Assembly (NCBI GenBank): GCA_003755025.1
Contig: RJVL01000009.1
Span: forward strand, 62,001 to 126,000
Length of the DNA: 64,000 nt
Source of the DNA: Diaphorobacter nitroreducens
Lineage (GTDB): Bacteria > Pseudomonadota > Gammaproteobacteria > Burkholderiales > Burkholderiaceae_C
Direction of reading: 5' to 3'
A model generated the notes under the pieces. That model was not told where the DNA came from. It ran no database searches and worked only from the letters and a program-made list of their open reading frames with translations. The position numbers were made by a program, and so were the translations under genes. Of the stretch, positions 9,144-17,519 are shown piece by piece (within the stretch, counting starts at the first letter, position 1; each line of letters starts with the position of its first letter).

Positions 9144-10190
9144 TCACCGCCGCGCGCCGCGTGGCCGTGGCGAGTGCGGCGGGTCGATCTCGCGCACCAG
9201 GCGCAGGCCCACCAGGGTGTAGCGCGTCTGGGCCGTGTTCCAGTTACGGAACGCGCAGCGCGCGTACAGCGGCCAGGTGTGCCAGGAACCGCCGCGGCGC
9301 ACGCGCACCTGGCCGGTGGCCGAGCCCTGCGGATCGTCCCGCGGGGAGTGCGCATAGCCCTCCTCGGCATACCAGTCCGACACCCATTCCCACACGTTGC
9401 CCAGCATGTCGTGCACGCCGAAGGCGTTGGGCGCGTAGCGGCCCACGGGCGCGGTGAACGCATGCCCGTCGTGCCCCGGCGCGGCCTGGGGCCGCCAGCG
9501 CGGCCAGTAGGGCGCGGCATCCTCGTCGAACACGTTCGCGTGGCGCGCCAGCGCGGCCGGGTCGTCGCCATGCGGGTAGCGCGTGCGCGTGCCAGCGCGG
9601 CAGGCGTATTCCCACTCCGCCTCGGTGGGCAGGCGGTAGCGGTGGCCCTCGGTGGCGCTGAGCCAGGCGGCCAGCGCATGCGCGTCGTGCCAGGTGATGT
9701 TGACCACCGGGTGGTCGTCGCCCTGGGCGAAGCCGGGGTTGCGCCAGGAATAGCGCGGGTCGCGCCCCTCGAATGCGTCGCCGCGCGCGCTGGCGGCGGG
9801 GTCGTAGGCCGGGTTGTAGCCGTAGCCGCCCGTGCCGTCGGCCTCGGACTCGGGCACGTAGCCGGAGGCCTGCACGAAGCGGCGGAACTGCCCCACCGTC
9901 ACCTCCGTCTGCCCCAGGTAGAAGGCGCGCGTGATGCGCACGGTATGGGCGGGCGCCTCGTCGGCCAACTGCTCAAACCGCCAGCGCTCCAGCGTCGGGT
10001 AGGCACGGGCCAACGCGTCGACGGGCTCGCTGCTGCCCATGCGGAAGCTGCCCGGCGCGATGCGTACGAAGGGCATGCCCAGCGCATTCACCCAGAGGGC
10101 CGGCGCGGCCGGCTGCGCCTGCGCCGCGCTGGCGGCCAGGACAAGCGCCAAACAGACGCCTTGCAAAGCGGCAGAGGTGGCACGGACCAT
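9144..10190 (-). CDS. Exported SUMF1/formylglycine-generating-enzyme-like protein
   Basis: 348 residues with a signal peptide ending near AQAQP (residues 22-26). The FGE-sulfatase fold is shown by [43 protein letters not shown] and RRGGSW. In true formylglycine-generating enzymes two catalytic, copper-binding cysteines follow the GGSW segment. Here that stretch reads [12 protein letters not shown] and lacks the pair. The protein is therefore more likely a periplasmic binding or structural member of the fold than an oxidase. AGGAG precedes the ATG. The gene is convergent with dsbD, the two stops being adjacent. Confidence 0.85.
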   Translation of the reverse strand: MVRATSAALQGVCLALVLAASAAQAQPAAPALWVNALGMPFVRIAPGSFRMGSSEPVDALARAYPTLERWRFEQLADEAPAHTVRITRAFYLGQTEVTVGQFRRFVQASGYVPESEADGTGGYGYNPAYDPAASARGDAFEGRDPRYSWRNPGFAQGDDHPVVNITWHDAHALAAWLSATEGHRYRLPTEAEWEYACRAGTRTRYPHGDDPAALARHANVFDEDAAPYWPRWRPQAAPGHDGHAFTAPVGRYAPNAFGVHDMLGNVWEWVSDWYAEEGYAHSPRDDPQGSATGQVRVRRGGSWHTWPLYARCAFRNWNTAQTRYTLVGLRLVREIDPPHSPRPRGARR

Positions 10191-10371
10191 CGCAAACTCC
10201 TGGGCATGCGAAAAAAGCCAGTGTAGGGCCAGGGCATTGCGCGGGCACGCTGGGCGCGGCTTCCTATACTGCCCGCGGGTGTCCACCGCATGGGGCGGCA
10301 GGGCAGGATTGTTGCAGCGCAGGTCGGGCCGCCTGTGCACCACGGGCCGCAGCATGCGGCCCCGCCTGCCC

Positions 10372-11622
10372 ATGACCGACCGCCTTACCCCGGGGCGCGC
10401 TGCGCCGCGCCAGCCCGCCCTGCTTCCCCTGTCCGACCGCTGCACGGCCCTGCTCTCGCGCCTGTCGCATGCCGATGCCGCGGGCGGCATCGTGCTGCTG
10501 ATCGCGGCCGCCGCCGCGCTGGCCTGGGCCAATTCACCCTGGGCCGCCAGCTACCACGCACTGTGGCACGTGCCGCTGTCGGTCGCCGTGGGCGGCTGGC
10601 AGCTCACGCAGTCGCTGCATTTCTGGGTGAACGACGCGCTGATGACGGTGTTCTTCCTCGTGGTGGGGCTGGAGATCCGGCGCGAACTGCACGAAGGCGC
10701 CCTGGCCCAGCCCCGCGATGCGCTGCTGCCCGTGCTGGCCGCGCTGGGCGGCGTGGCCGTGCCGGCGCTGCTGTACCTGGCGCTGGTGCCGCCCGCGTTG
10801 CGCAGCGGCTGGGCCGTGCCCACCGCCACCGACATCGCCTTTGCGGTGGGCGTGCTGGCCCTGCTGGGGCGCGGCCTGCCGCCGGTGGTGCGGGTGTTCC
10901 TGCTCACGCTGGCCATCATCGACGACCTGGTGGCCGTGCTCATCATCGCGCTGTTCTACTCGGGCGGGCTGCAGTGGCCGATGTTCGGCATCGCCGCGCT
11001 GGGCCTGGCGGGCGTGCTGCTGCTGCAGCAGCTGGGTGTGCGCCGCGCCTGGGCCTATGTGCCGGCCGGCGCGGTGCTGTGGTGGGGCATCTGGCAGACG
11101 GGCGCCCACCCCACGCTGGCCGGCGTGGTGCTGGGCCTGGTGACGCCGGTGCACGCCCTGGCCGGGCGCGAGCCCGCGCCCCCGGTGCAGCGCGTGCAGG
11201 CCAGCCTGCACCCGTGGGTGACCTTTGGCGTGATGCCGCTGTTTGCCCTGGCCAATGCCGGCGTGGCGCTGGGCAGTGCAGGCGGCGCGCAACCGGCGGC
11301 GCCGGGCACCGGCCTGCTCATGGCCGCGGTGGCCGTGGCGCTGGTGGCCGGCAAGCCGCTGGGCGTGCTGCTGGCCTGCTGGCTGGCGGTGCGCCTGCGC
11401 CTGTGCGCCCTGCCCGCGGGCATGGGCTGGGGCGGGCTGCTGCTGACCGGGCTGCTGGCGGGCATCGGCTTCACCATGGCGATCTTCATCGCCACCCTGG
11501 CGTTCGACAGCGCCGCGCTGCTGGACGCCGCCAAACGCGGGGTGCTGCTGGCCTCGGGCCTGGCCGCGCTGCTGGGGCTGGCGTGGGGCTGGTGGCTCCA
11601 GCGCCGCGCCACGACCGCCTGA
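10372..11622 (+). CDS. nhaA: Na+/H+ antiporter NhaA
   Basis: A 416-residue inner-membrane antiporter with about 12 hydrophobic segments. It exports Na+ in exchange for protons. Family signatures are [28 protein letters not shown] (Asp154) and AIIDDLVAV (Asp184-Asp185, the ion-binding aspartate pair). ATG 10372 is used; ATG 10354 in the same frame would add six residues. The nhaR-like regulator gene of this window is 3 kb away beside terC, not beside nhaA. Confidence 0.93.
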   Translation: MTDRLTPGRAAPRQPALLPLSDRCTALLSRLSHADAAGGIVLLIAAAAALAWANSPWAASYHALWHVPLSVAVGGWQLTQSLHFWVNDALMTVFFLVVGLEIRRELHEGALAQPRDALLPVLAALGGVAVPALLYLALVPPALRSGWAVPTATDIAFAVGVLALLGRGLPPVVRVFLLTLAIIDDLVAVLIIALFYSGGLQWPMFGIAALGLAGVLLLQQLGVRRAWAYVPAGAVLWWGIWQTGAHPTLAGVVLGLVTPVHALAGREPAPPVQRVQASLHPWVTFGVMPLFALANAGVALGSAGGAQPAAPGTGLLMAAVAVALVAGKPLGVLLACWLAVRLRLCALPAGMGWGGLLLTGLLAGIGFTMAIFIATLAFDSAALLDAAKRGVLLASGLAALLGLAWGWWLQRRATTA

Positions 11623-11671
11623 GGGGTGGCGCGGATACCCGTGGGCCCACGGCTGTGCATACACTGCCGCC

Positions 11672-12187
11672 ATGCTCCGCACACCCGACACCATCAGCAC
11701 TTTGCGTGACGTGCTCACGCAGTGCCACACCATCGCCGTGGTGGGCCTGTCACCGCAATGGCACCGGCCCAGCCACTTTGCCGCCAAGTACATGCAGGCG
11801 CACGGCTACCGCGTGATTCCCGTGAACCCGCTGGTCGCGCGCGAAGGCGGGCAGATCCTGGGCGAGACCGCCTACGCCAGCGTGCTTGATGCCGCCGCCG
11901 CGCTGGCCGCGCAGGGCGCGCGCATCGATATGGTGGATTGCTTTCGCAAGAGCGAGGACATCCCGCCGCTGGCGGCTGAAGCCATCGCGGTGGGCGCGCA
12001 ATGCCTGTGGCTGCAGCTGGGCGTGTTCAACGAGGCCGCCGGCGCACAGGCCGAGGCCGCGGGCCTGCGCGTGATCCAGAACCGCTGCGTGAAGATCGAG
12101 CACGCACGCCTGTTCGGCGGCCTGGGCTGGATGGGCGTGAACACCCAGGTGATCTCGTCCAAGCGCCTGCGCAAGCTCCCATATTGA
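11672..12187 (+). CDS. CoA-binding domain protein (YccU-like)
   Basis: A 171-residue single CoA-binding (succinyl-CoA synthetase-like Rossmann) domain. HTIAVVGLSPQWHRPSHFAA is the nucleotide loop, and GLGWMGVN near the end is typical of the YccU group. The family may bind CoA, but no reaction is established. The last sense codons run into dispersed repeat copy 4, which supplies the TGA stop (12185-12187). Confidence 0.85.
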   Translation: MLRTPDTISTLRDVLTQCHTIAVVGLSPQWHRPSHFAAKYMQAHGYRVIPVNPLVAREGGQILGETAYASVLDAAAALAAQGARIDMVDCFRKSEDIPPLAAEAIAVGAQCLWLQLGVFNEAAGAQAEAAGLRVIQNRCVKIEHARLFGGLGWMGVNTQVISSKRLRKLPY

Positions 12188-12231
12188 TAGCTACTAGCGC
12201 TTGATGGATAAGCGCTAGAGGCCTATTTAAC
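12183..12231 (+). repeat. Dispersed hairpin repeat, copy 4 (best-preserved)
   Basis: ATTGATAGCTACTAGCGCTT, then TGATGGAT and AAGCGCTAGAGGCC, a near-consensus copy with perfect TAGCGCTT / AAGCGCTA arms. It lies between the CoA-binding gene, whose stop it provides, and the O-acetylhomoserine sulfhydrylase gene starting 11 bp later. Confidence 0.9.
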
Positions 12232-12241
12232 CCATAACACC

Positions 12242-13567
12242 ATGACCGCATCCACCCCACCCGGCTCTGGAGCCGACCGTGCCTTCGGCTTCGGCACGCG
12301 CGCCATCCACGCCGGCGCCCAGCCCGACCCCGTGACCGGCGCGCGCGCCACGCCCATCCACCAGACCACGAGCTTCGTCTTCGACGACGCCGAGCACGCC
12401 AGCAGCCTGTTCAACCTGCAGACCTTCGGCAACGTCTACAGCCGCATCAGCAACCCCACGGTCGCTGTGTTCGAGGAGCGCATGGCCAGCCTGGAGGGTG
12501 GCCGCGCGGCCCTCGCCTGCGCCAGCGGCATGGCTGCGCAGATGGCGGCGCTGCTGGCCATCCTGAAGGCCAGCGACCACATCGTGGCCGCCAGCACGCT
12601 CTATGGCGGCACGGTGGGGCAGCTGGGTGTGGGCTTCAGCCGCCTGGGCATCGAGACGACCTTCGTCGACCCGTCCGACCCCGAAAACTTCACCCGCGCC
12701 ATGCGTCCGAACACGCGCGCCGTGTACGGCGAGACCATCGGCAACCCGCTGGTCAACGTGCTGGACATCGCGGCGATTGCGGAGGTGGCCCACGCCCACG
12801 GCGTGCCGCTGGTCATCGACAACACCGTGGCCAGCCCCTACCTGTGCAACCCGCTGGCCCTGGGTGCCGACATCGTGGTGCACAGCGCCACCAAGTACAT
12901 CGGCGGCCACGGCACCACCATGGGTGGCGTGGTGGTGGAGGGTGGCCAATTCCCCTGGGACAACGGCCGATTCCCCGAGATGGTGGAGCCCAGCCGCGCC
13001 TACCACGGCGTGAAGTTCTACGAGACCTTCGGCGATTTTGGCTACACCATGAAGGCGCGCATGGAGGTCAACCGCACCTTCGGCGGCGTGCTCTCGCCCC
13101 TGAACGCCTGGCTGCTGCTGCAGGGCGCCGAGACGCTGCACCTGCGCATGCGCGAGCACTGCCGCAACGCGCTGGCCGTGGCGCAGTTCCTGCAGCAGCA
13201 CCCGCAGGTGGCCTGGGTCCACTACCCGGGCCTGCCGGACTCGCCGTACTACGCGCTGGCGCAAAAACAGTTCCGCGCGGTGGATGGCAGCCCCGGCGCC
13301 TCGGGCATCCTCACCTTCGGCGTGAAGGGCGGCGCCGCGGCGGGCGAGCAGTTCATCGACGCCTGCGAGTTCTTGAGCCACCTGGCCAACATCGGCGACG
13401 CGAAGACGCTGGTGATCCATCCCGCCTCCACCACGCACCGCCAGCTCAACGAGGAGGAGCTGGCCCGCGCCGGCGTGCGCGCGGACATGGTGCGCCTGAG
13501 CGTGGGCATCGAGGAGTTGGACGACATCCTCTGGGACATCGACCAGGCCCTGGCACGCACGCGCTGA
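12242..13567 (+). CDS. metY: O-acetylhomoserine aminocarboxypropyltransferase (sulfhydrylase)
   Basis: A 441-residue PLP enzyme of the Cys/Met metabolism family. YSRISNPT, the ASGMAAQMAAL pyridoxal-phosphate loop and SATKYIGGHG (Lys218, the PLP lysine) are all present. The length and the long internal insertion fit MetY (O-acetylhomoserine plus sulfide to homocysteine) better than cystathionine gamma-synthase. O-succinylhomoserine sulfhydrylase (MetZ) is the main alternative. Cytoplasmic, methionine biosynthesis. Convergent with the terC gene. Confidence 0.85.
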   Translation: MTASTPPGSGADRAFGFGTRAIHAGAQPDPVTGARATPIHQTTSFVFDDAEHASSLFNLQTFGNVYSRISNPTVAVFEERMASLEGGRAALACASGMAAQMAALLAILKASDHIVAASTLYGGTVGQLGVGFSRLGIETTFVDPSDPENFTRAMRPNTRAVYGETIGNPLVNVLDIAAIAEVAHAHGVPLVIDNTVASPYLCNPLALGADIVVHSATKYIGGHGTTMGGVVVEGGQFPWDNGRFPEMVEPSRAYHGVKFYETFGDFGYTMKARMEVNRTFGGVLSPLNAWLLLQGAETLHLRMREHCRNALAVAQFLQQHPQVAWVHYPGLPDSPYYALAQKQFRAVDGSPGASGILTFGVKGGAAAGEQFIDACEFLSHLANIGDAKTLVIHPASTTHRQLNEEELARAGVRADMVRLSVGIEELDDILWDIDQALARTR

Positions 13568-13619
13568 ACCGGGCCACCCACGGCCAGGGTCACGCCCGAC
13601 CGGGGGCGCGCAGGGCAGG

Positions 13620-14603
13620 TCAGCGCTTGCCCGGCAGTGGGGGCGCGGGGCGCGCCGCGCTCCCCCCCGAGCCGCGCAGCGACAGCACGATGGAGCCGGC
13701 AATCAGCGTCGCCGTGACCAGCAGCGCGTAGCCGATGGGAATCTTCACCAGGTCGATCAGCAGCATCTTGGTGCCGATGAACACCAGCACCAGCGCCAGG
13801 CCATAGGCCAGCAGGTGGAACCGGTTGGCCAGGTCGGCCAGCAGGAAGTACAGCGCGCGCAGGCCCAGGATGGCGAACACGTTGGCCGTGAGCACGATGA
13901 ACGGGTCGCTGGTGATGGCGAAGATGGCGGGGATGCTGTCCACCGCGAAGATGATGTCGGTGGTGCCGATCAGCACCAGCACCACGAACAGCGGGGTGTA
14001 GTGCTTGACGCCGTCGATCATGGTGGAGAGTTTCTCTCCGTCGAACCGGTCGGTGATGCGCATGCGCTGGCGCAGCAGCTTGAGCACCGGGTTGGTCGCG
14101 ATGTCGGGCTCCTGCCCCGCCGCAAACCACATCTTGATGCCGGTGACCACGAGGAACGCCCCAAAAACGTACAGCAGCCAGTGGAACGTGGCCAGCAGCC
14201 ACGCGCCCGCCAGGATCAGCAGCGTGCGCAGCACGATGGCGCCGATGATGCCGATGATGAGGGCGCGCTTTTGGTACTGCGGCGGCACGGCAAAGTAGCT
14301 GAACAGCATCAGGAACACGAAGATGTTGTCCACCGACAGGCTCTTTTCGACGAGGTAGCCGGTGATGAACTGCATCGACACCGTGTTGGCCACGTCGCGA
14401 CCCTGGCTGCCGTCCAGGTACCACCACAGCAGTCCCACGAACACGAACGCCAGCGCAAACCACAGCAGGCTCCAGCGCGCGGCCTCGCCCATCGTCACCC
14501 GGTGCGCGCCCTGGCGCTCCATCACCAGCAGGTCCACGGCGATCGCCACGACCACAAAGGCGGCGAAGCCCGCCCACATCCACCAGGTGCCTATCGTTTC
14601 CAT
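13620..14603 (-). CDS. TerC/Alx family membrane protein
   Basis: 327 residues with about nine hydrophobic segments. The conserved acidic membrane motifs DLLVMER, LSVDNIFVF and FAVDSIPA define TerC/Alx proteins. These are proposed metal (Mn2+) exporters in other bacteria; here the role is inferred from family. GGAGAAGG precedes the ATG. It is divergent from an nhaR-like gene with a 125-bp gap containing a perfect palindrome. No yybP-ykoY (Mn2+) riboswitch could be recognised in that short leader. Confidence 0.88.
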   Translation of the reverse strand: METIGTWWMWAGFAAFVVVAIAVDLLVMERQGAHRVTMGEAARWSLLWFALAFVFVGLLWWYLDGSQGRDVANTVSMQFITGYLVEKSLSVDNIFVFLMLFSYFAVPPQYQKRALIIGIIGAIVLRTLLILAGAWLLATFHWLLYVFGAFLVVTGIKMWFAAGQEPDIATNPVLKLLRQRMRITDRFDGEKLSTMIDGVKHYTPLFVVLVLIGTTDIIFAVDSIPAIFAITSDPFIVLTANVFAILGLRALYFLLADLANRFHLLAYGLALVLVFIGTKMLLIDLVKIPIGYALLVTATLIAGSIVLSLRGSGGSAARPAPPLPGKR

Positions 14604-14701
14604 GCGTCCTTCTCCAATGGGGTTGTACTGACGGGCCCACCGCCCGAGGGGTGCAATGTAGGAGGCGCGTGGATTCCAAAAAACCTGCCTTATCGGTACT
14701 A

Positions 14702-14724
14702 TTACTTCGGTTTTTACGAAGTAA
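14702..14724. promoter_or_regulatory. Perfect palindrome in the terC/nhaR gap
   Basis: TTACTTCG (14702-14709), a 7-bp spacer, and CGAAGTAA (14717-14724) form an exact 8-bp inverted repeat ending 4 bp before the nhaR start codon. A second TCGGT half-site lies 14 bp upstream (14693-14697). The position suits a LysR-type autoregulatory site that could also activate terC. This is an inference from symmetry and position. Confidence 0.6.
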
Positions 14725-14728
14725 CTCC

Positions 14729-15655
14729 ATGAGCCAGAGCTTCAACTACCGCCACCTGTACTACTTCTGGGTCGTCGCCAAGGAGGGCGGCATGGCACGG
14801 GCCGCCGAGCGGCTGGACATGGCGGTGCAGACCATCAGCGCACAGGTGCGCGAGCTGGAGAAGTCCCTGGGGGTGAGCCTGCTGCGCGCCGAGGGCCGCA
14901 ACCTCATGCTGACCGAGGCCGGCGTGGCCGCGCTGCACGAGGCCGACCACATCTTCGCGCTGGGCGAGCAGCTGCCCCAGCGCGTGCGCGAGGCCGCCTC
15001 GGGCCCCACATTGCGCCTGAACCTGGGCATCTCCGACGGCATTGCCAAACTGGCGGTGCACCGGCTGCTCACCCCCGTGCTGGACGAGCCCCACCTGCGC
15101 CTGCTGTGCCACGAGGGGGAATTCCAGCCCCTGCTGGGCGAACTGGCGCTGCACAAGCTGCACGCGGTGCTGGCCGACCGCCCCGCCCCGCCGAACCCGG
15201 CGCTGCGCACCACCAGCCAGTTGCTGGGCACCAGCGCCATTGGCTGGTATGCCCCGCCGCTGTGGGCGCAGGCCGCGCGCCACGCATTCCCGCGCAGCCT
15301 GGCGGTCGTGCCGGTGCTGCTGCCCACCGAGCACGCCGCGCTGCGCGCGCGCATCGACCACTGGCTGGAACGCGAGCGCATCCGCCCACGCATTGCAGGG
15401 GAATTCGAGGACAGCGCCCTGCTCAGCACCTTCGCTGCCACCGGCATGGGCGTGATGCCCGCGCCCGAGACCCTGGGCCCGCACCTGGAGCAGACCCATG
15501 GCCTCGTGCCCGTGGGCACCACCCCTGAGGTGCATGAGCAGTTCCACCTGATCTACAGCGCCCGCAAGGTGATGCACCCGCTGCTGACCCGGCTGCTGGA
15601 GGCCGGAGCCGATGGGACGCTGTGGAACCCGGCCCCCACCCGTTCCCCCGTCTGA
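14729..15655 (+). CDS. nhaR: LysR-family regulator, NhaR-like
   Basis: 308 residues. NYRHLYYFWVVAKEGG at the N-terminus is the hallmark opening of NhaR within the LysR family, and the HTH covers roughly residues 8-65. The substrate-binding domain follows. In enteric bacteria NhaR activates nhaA in response to Na+. Here the gene is divergent from terC, so regulation of the TerC-type exporter is plausible. ATG 14729 is preferred because the palindrome at 14702-14724 would otherwise lie inside the coding region. Confidence 0.85.
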   Translation: MSQSFNYRHLYYFWVVAKEGGMARAAERLDMAVQTISAQVRELEKSLGVSLLRAEGRNLMLTEAGVAALHEADHIFALGEQLPQRVREAASGPTLRLNLGISDGIAKLAVHRLLTPVLDEPHLRLLCHEGEFQPLLGELALHKLHAVLADRPAPPNPALRTTSQLLGTSAIGWYAPPLWAQAARHAFPRSLAVVPVLLPTEHAALRARIDHWLERERIRPRIAGEFEDSALLSTFAATGMGVMPAPETLGPHLEQTHGLVPVGTTPEVHEQFHLIYSARKVMHPLLTRLLEAGADGTLWNPAPTRSPV

Positions 15656-15698
15656 GGAGACGGCGCATCGTCCTGCAGCGCCCCTTTCCTTGATCTGA

Positions 15699-15719
15699 GG
15701 CAAGCCCGCGGGGCTTGCC
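15699..15719. terminator. Hairpin between nhaR and hemE
   Basis: GGCAAGCCC, a 3-base loop and GGGCTTGCC form a perfect 9-bp stem. There is no T-run on either side, so intrinsic termination is uncertain. It may instead shape the hemE leader. Confidence 0.4.
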
Positions 15720-15756
15720 CAAGGCCTGCGGGAGCCGGCCTGCGACAATCGCGCGC

Positions 15757-16869
15757 ATGAGCTTCGCCCCCCTCCAGAACGACACCTTCCTGCGGGCCTG
15801 CCGTCGTCAGGCCACCGACTACACGCCCCTGTGGCTAATGCGCCAGGCGGGCCGCTACCTGCCCGAATACAAGGCCACGCGCGCCAAGGCCGGCAGCTTC
15901 ATGGGCCTGGCCACGAACGTGGAGTACGCCACCGAGGTGACGCTGCAGCCGCTGGAGCGCTTCCCGCTCGACGCCGCCATCCTGTTCAGCGACATCCTCA
16001 CCGTGCCCGACGCCATGGGCCTGGGCCTGTCGTTCGCCGAGGGCGAGGGCCCGCGCTTCGCCAAGTCGGTGCGGAGCGAAGCCGACGTGGCCGAGCTGGC
16101 CGTGCCCGACCTGGACAAGCTGCGCTACGTGTTCGACGCCGTCACCAGCATCCGCAAGGCCCTGAACGGCCGCGTGCCGCTGATCGGCTTCTCGGGCAGC
16201 CCCTGGACGCTGGCCTGCTACATGGTCGAGGGCAAGGGCAGCGACGACTACCGCCTCGTCAAGACGCTGATGTACAGCCGCCCGGACCTGATGCACCGCA
16301 TCCTGGCGGTGAACGCGGACGCCGTGGCCGCCTACCTGAATGCCCAGATCGACGCCGGCGCCCAGGCCGTGATGGTCTTCGACAGCTGGGGCGGCGTGCT
16401 GGCCGACGGGTGCTTCCAGGACTTCAGCCTGGAATACACCCGGCGCGTGCTGGCGCAGCTCAAGCGCACGGGCGTGGACGGGCAGGATGTGCCGCGCATC
16501 GTCTTCACCAAGGGCGGCGGCATCTGGCTCGACGACATGAAGGACATCGACTGCGAGGTGCTGGGCCTGGACTGGACGGCCCACCTGGGCAAGGCCCGCG
16601 CCATCGTCGGCGGGCAGGTGGGCGGCCCCGGCAAGGCGCTGCAGGGCAACATCGACCCGAACGTCCTGTTCGCCCCGCCCGAGGCTGTGGCAGCCCAGGT
16701 GCGCGCCGTGCTCGACAGCTTCGGCACGCCGCACACTGACAAGACCACCACCGGTCCCACGCACATCTTCAACCTGGGCCACGGCATCAGCCAGTTCACC
16801 CCGCCCGAACACGTGGCCGCGCTGGTGGAAGCTGTGCATGGCTATTCACGCAGCCTGCGGCAGCGGTGA
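15757..16869 (+). CDS. hemE: Uroporphyrinogen decarboxylase
   Basis: A 370-residue cytoplasmic enzyme that decarboxylates uroporphyrinogen III to coproporphyrinogen III in heme synthesis. [11 protein letters not shown] at residues 28-38 is the diagnostic substrate-binding motif. [19 protein letters not shown] and FDSWGG are also family signatures. The length is typical. A gene-free stretch of 650 bp separates it from priA on the same strand. Confidence 0.97.
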   Translation: MSFAPLQNDTFLRACRRQATDYTPLWLMRQAGRYLPEYKATRAKAGSFMGLATNVEYATEVTLQPLERFPLDAAILFSDILTVPDAMGLGLSFAEGEGPRFAKSVRSEADVAELAVPDLDKLRYVFDAVTSIRKALNGRVPLIGFSGSPWTLACYMVEGKGSDDYRLVKTLMYSRPDLMHRILAVNADAVAAYLNAQIDAGAQAVMVFDSWGGVLADGCFQDFSLEYTRRVLAQLKRTGVDGQDVPRIVFTKGGGIWLDDMKDIDCEVLGLDWTAHLGKARAIVGGQVGGPGKALQGNIDPNVLFAPPEAVAAQVRAVLDSFGTPHTDKTTTGPTHIFNLGHGISQFTPPEHVAALVEAVHGYSRSLRQR

Positions 16870-17519
16870 ATGCCTACTTACCAAGGCTGCGGCGCCGGCA
16901 TGACTTATTCACACTGCGGCAGCCGCATCCGGCGTGCCGCGCGGCCCGCAGTGAGCAGCGCAACAACCGGCAACAAATCACGGCGAACCTCGTAAGTGGT
17001 TGATTCATATGAAGGTCCTGCGCCTGCCGATTTTGTGGGCACCCTAAGCAAACCACGGCCAGACAAGGGCTTTCGGGCGGCCCAGCCGGGATATCAACAA
17101 AGTTATCCACAGAAAATCTGAACTTCCTGTGTTTCCCTCGCAAAATCAAGCACTTGCCGCACGAAGTGAAGGAAAAGTCCCACAGTGGCTGCGGCGCCTA
17201 CCACATCCGGGGGATGCTCTTCCCTATTGACAGCGCCAGTTGTTCACATGCTGGCAACTGCGGCCCCCTGCGCAGAGCGTCGCCCGACAACCGCTGCGGC
17301 ACTTTTTGCGGCGCAGCAAAGAACGTTGATTCATAAGCTTTTTTTGCACCGCGCCGTCTACAAATCCGCTAGCGCGCAGTCCAGCAGGAGCGCGCCCCGC
17401 GGCGTGTTGCACGCTGCTTTTCAACAAAGTTATCCACAGCATCTCTCATAGCAGTGGGCAAGCTTGTGGAATCATGCGGGGCCGCGCCCCGGTGCCGCCC
17501 GCCTTTTCACCCACCGCCC
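16870..17519. other. Gene-free region with DnaA-box-like sites upstream of priA
   Basis: No convincing gene was found in these 650 bp. Four DnaA-box-like 9-mers are on the plus strand: TTATTCACA (16905-16913), TTATCCACA (17103-17111), TTGTTCACA (17240-17248) and TTATCCACA (17430-17438). The two perfect boxes lie in a 19-bp exact repeat, TCAACAAAGTTATCCACAG, at 17094-17112 and 17421-17439. An 11-bp repeat, GTTGATTCATA, occurs at 16999-17009 and 17325-17335. The region is visibly richer in A+T than its surroundings. Confidence 0.6.

Noticed and set aside
14604-14728. yybP-ykoY manganese riboswitch in the terC leader
   Set aside because: The leader is only about 125 bp and lacks recognisable conserved riboswitch segments.
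16874-17149. A 91-codon open frame in the priA-upstream gap
   Set aside because: No ribosome site, odd composition and overlap with DnaA-box-like repeats; treated as non-coding.
16870-17519. Chromosomal origin oriC
   Set aside because: DnaA boxes are present, but dnaA, dnaN, gidA and rpmH are all absent and the flanking genes are hemE and priA.
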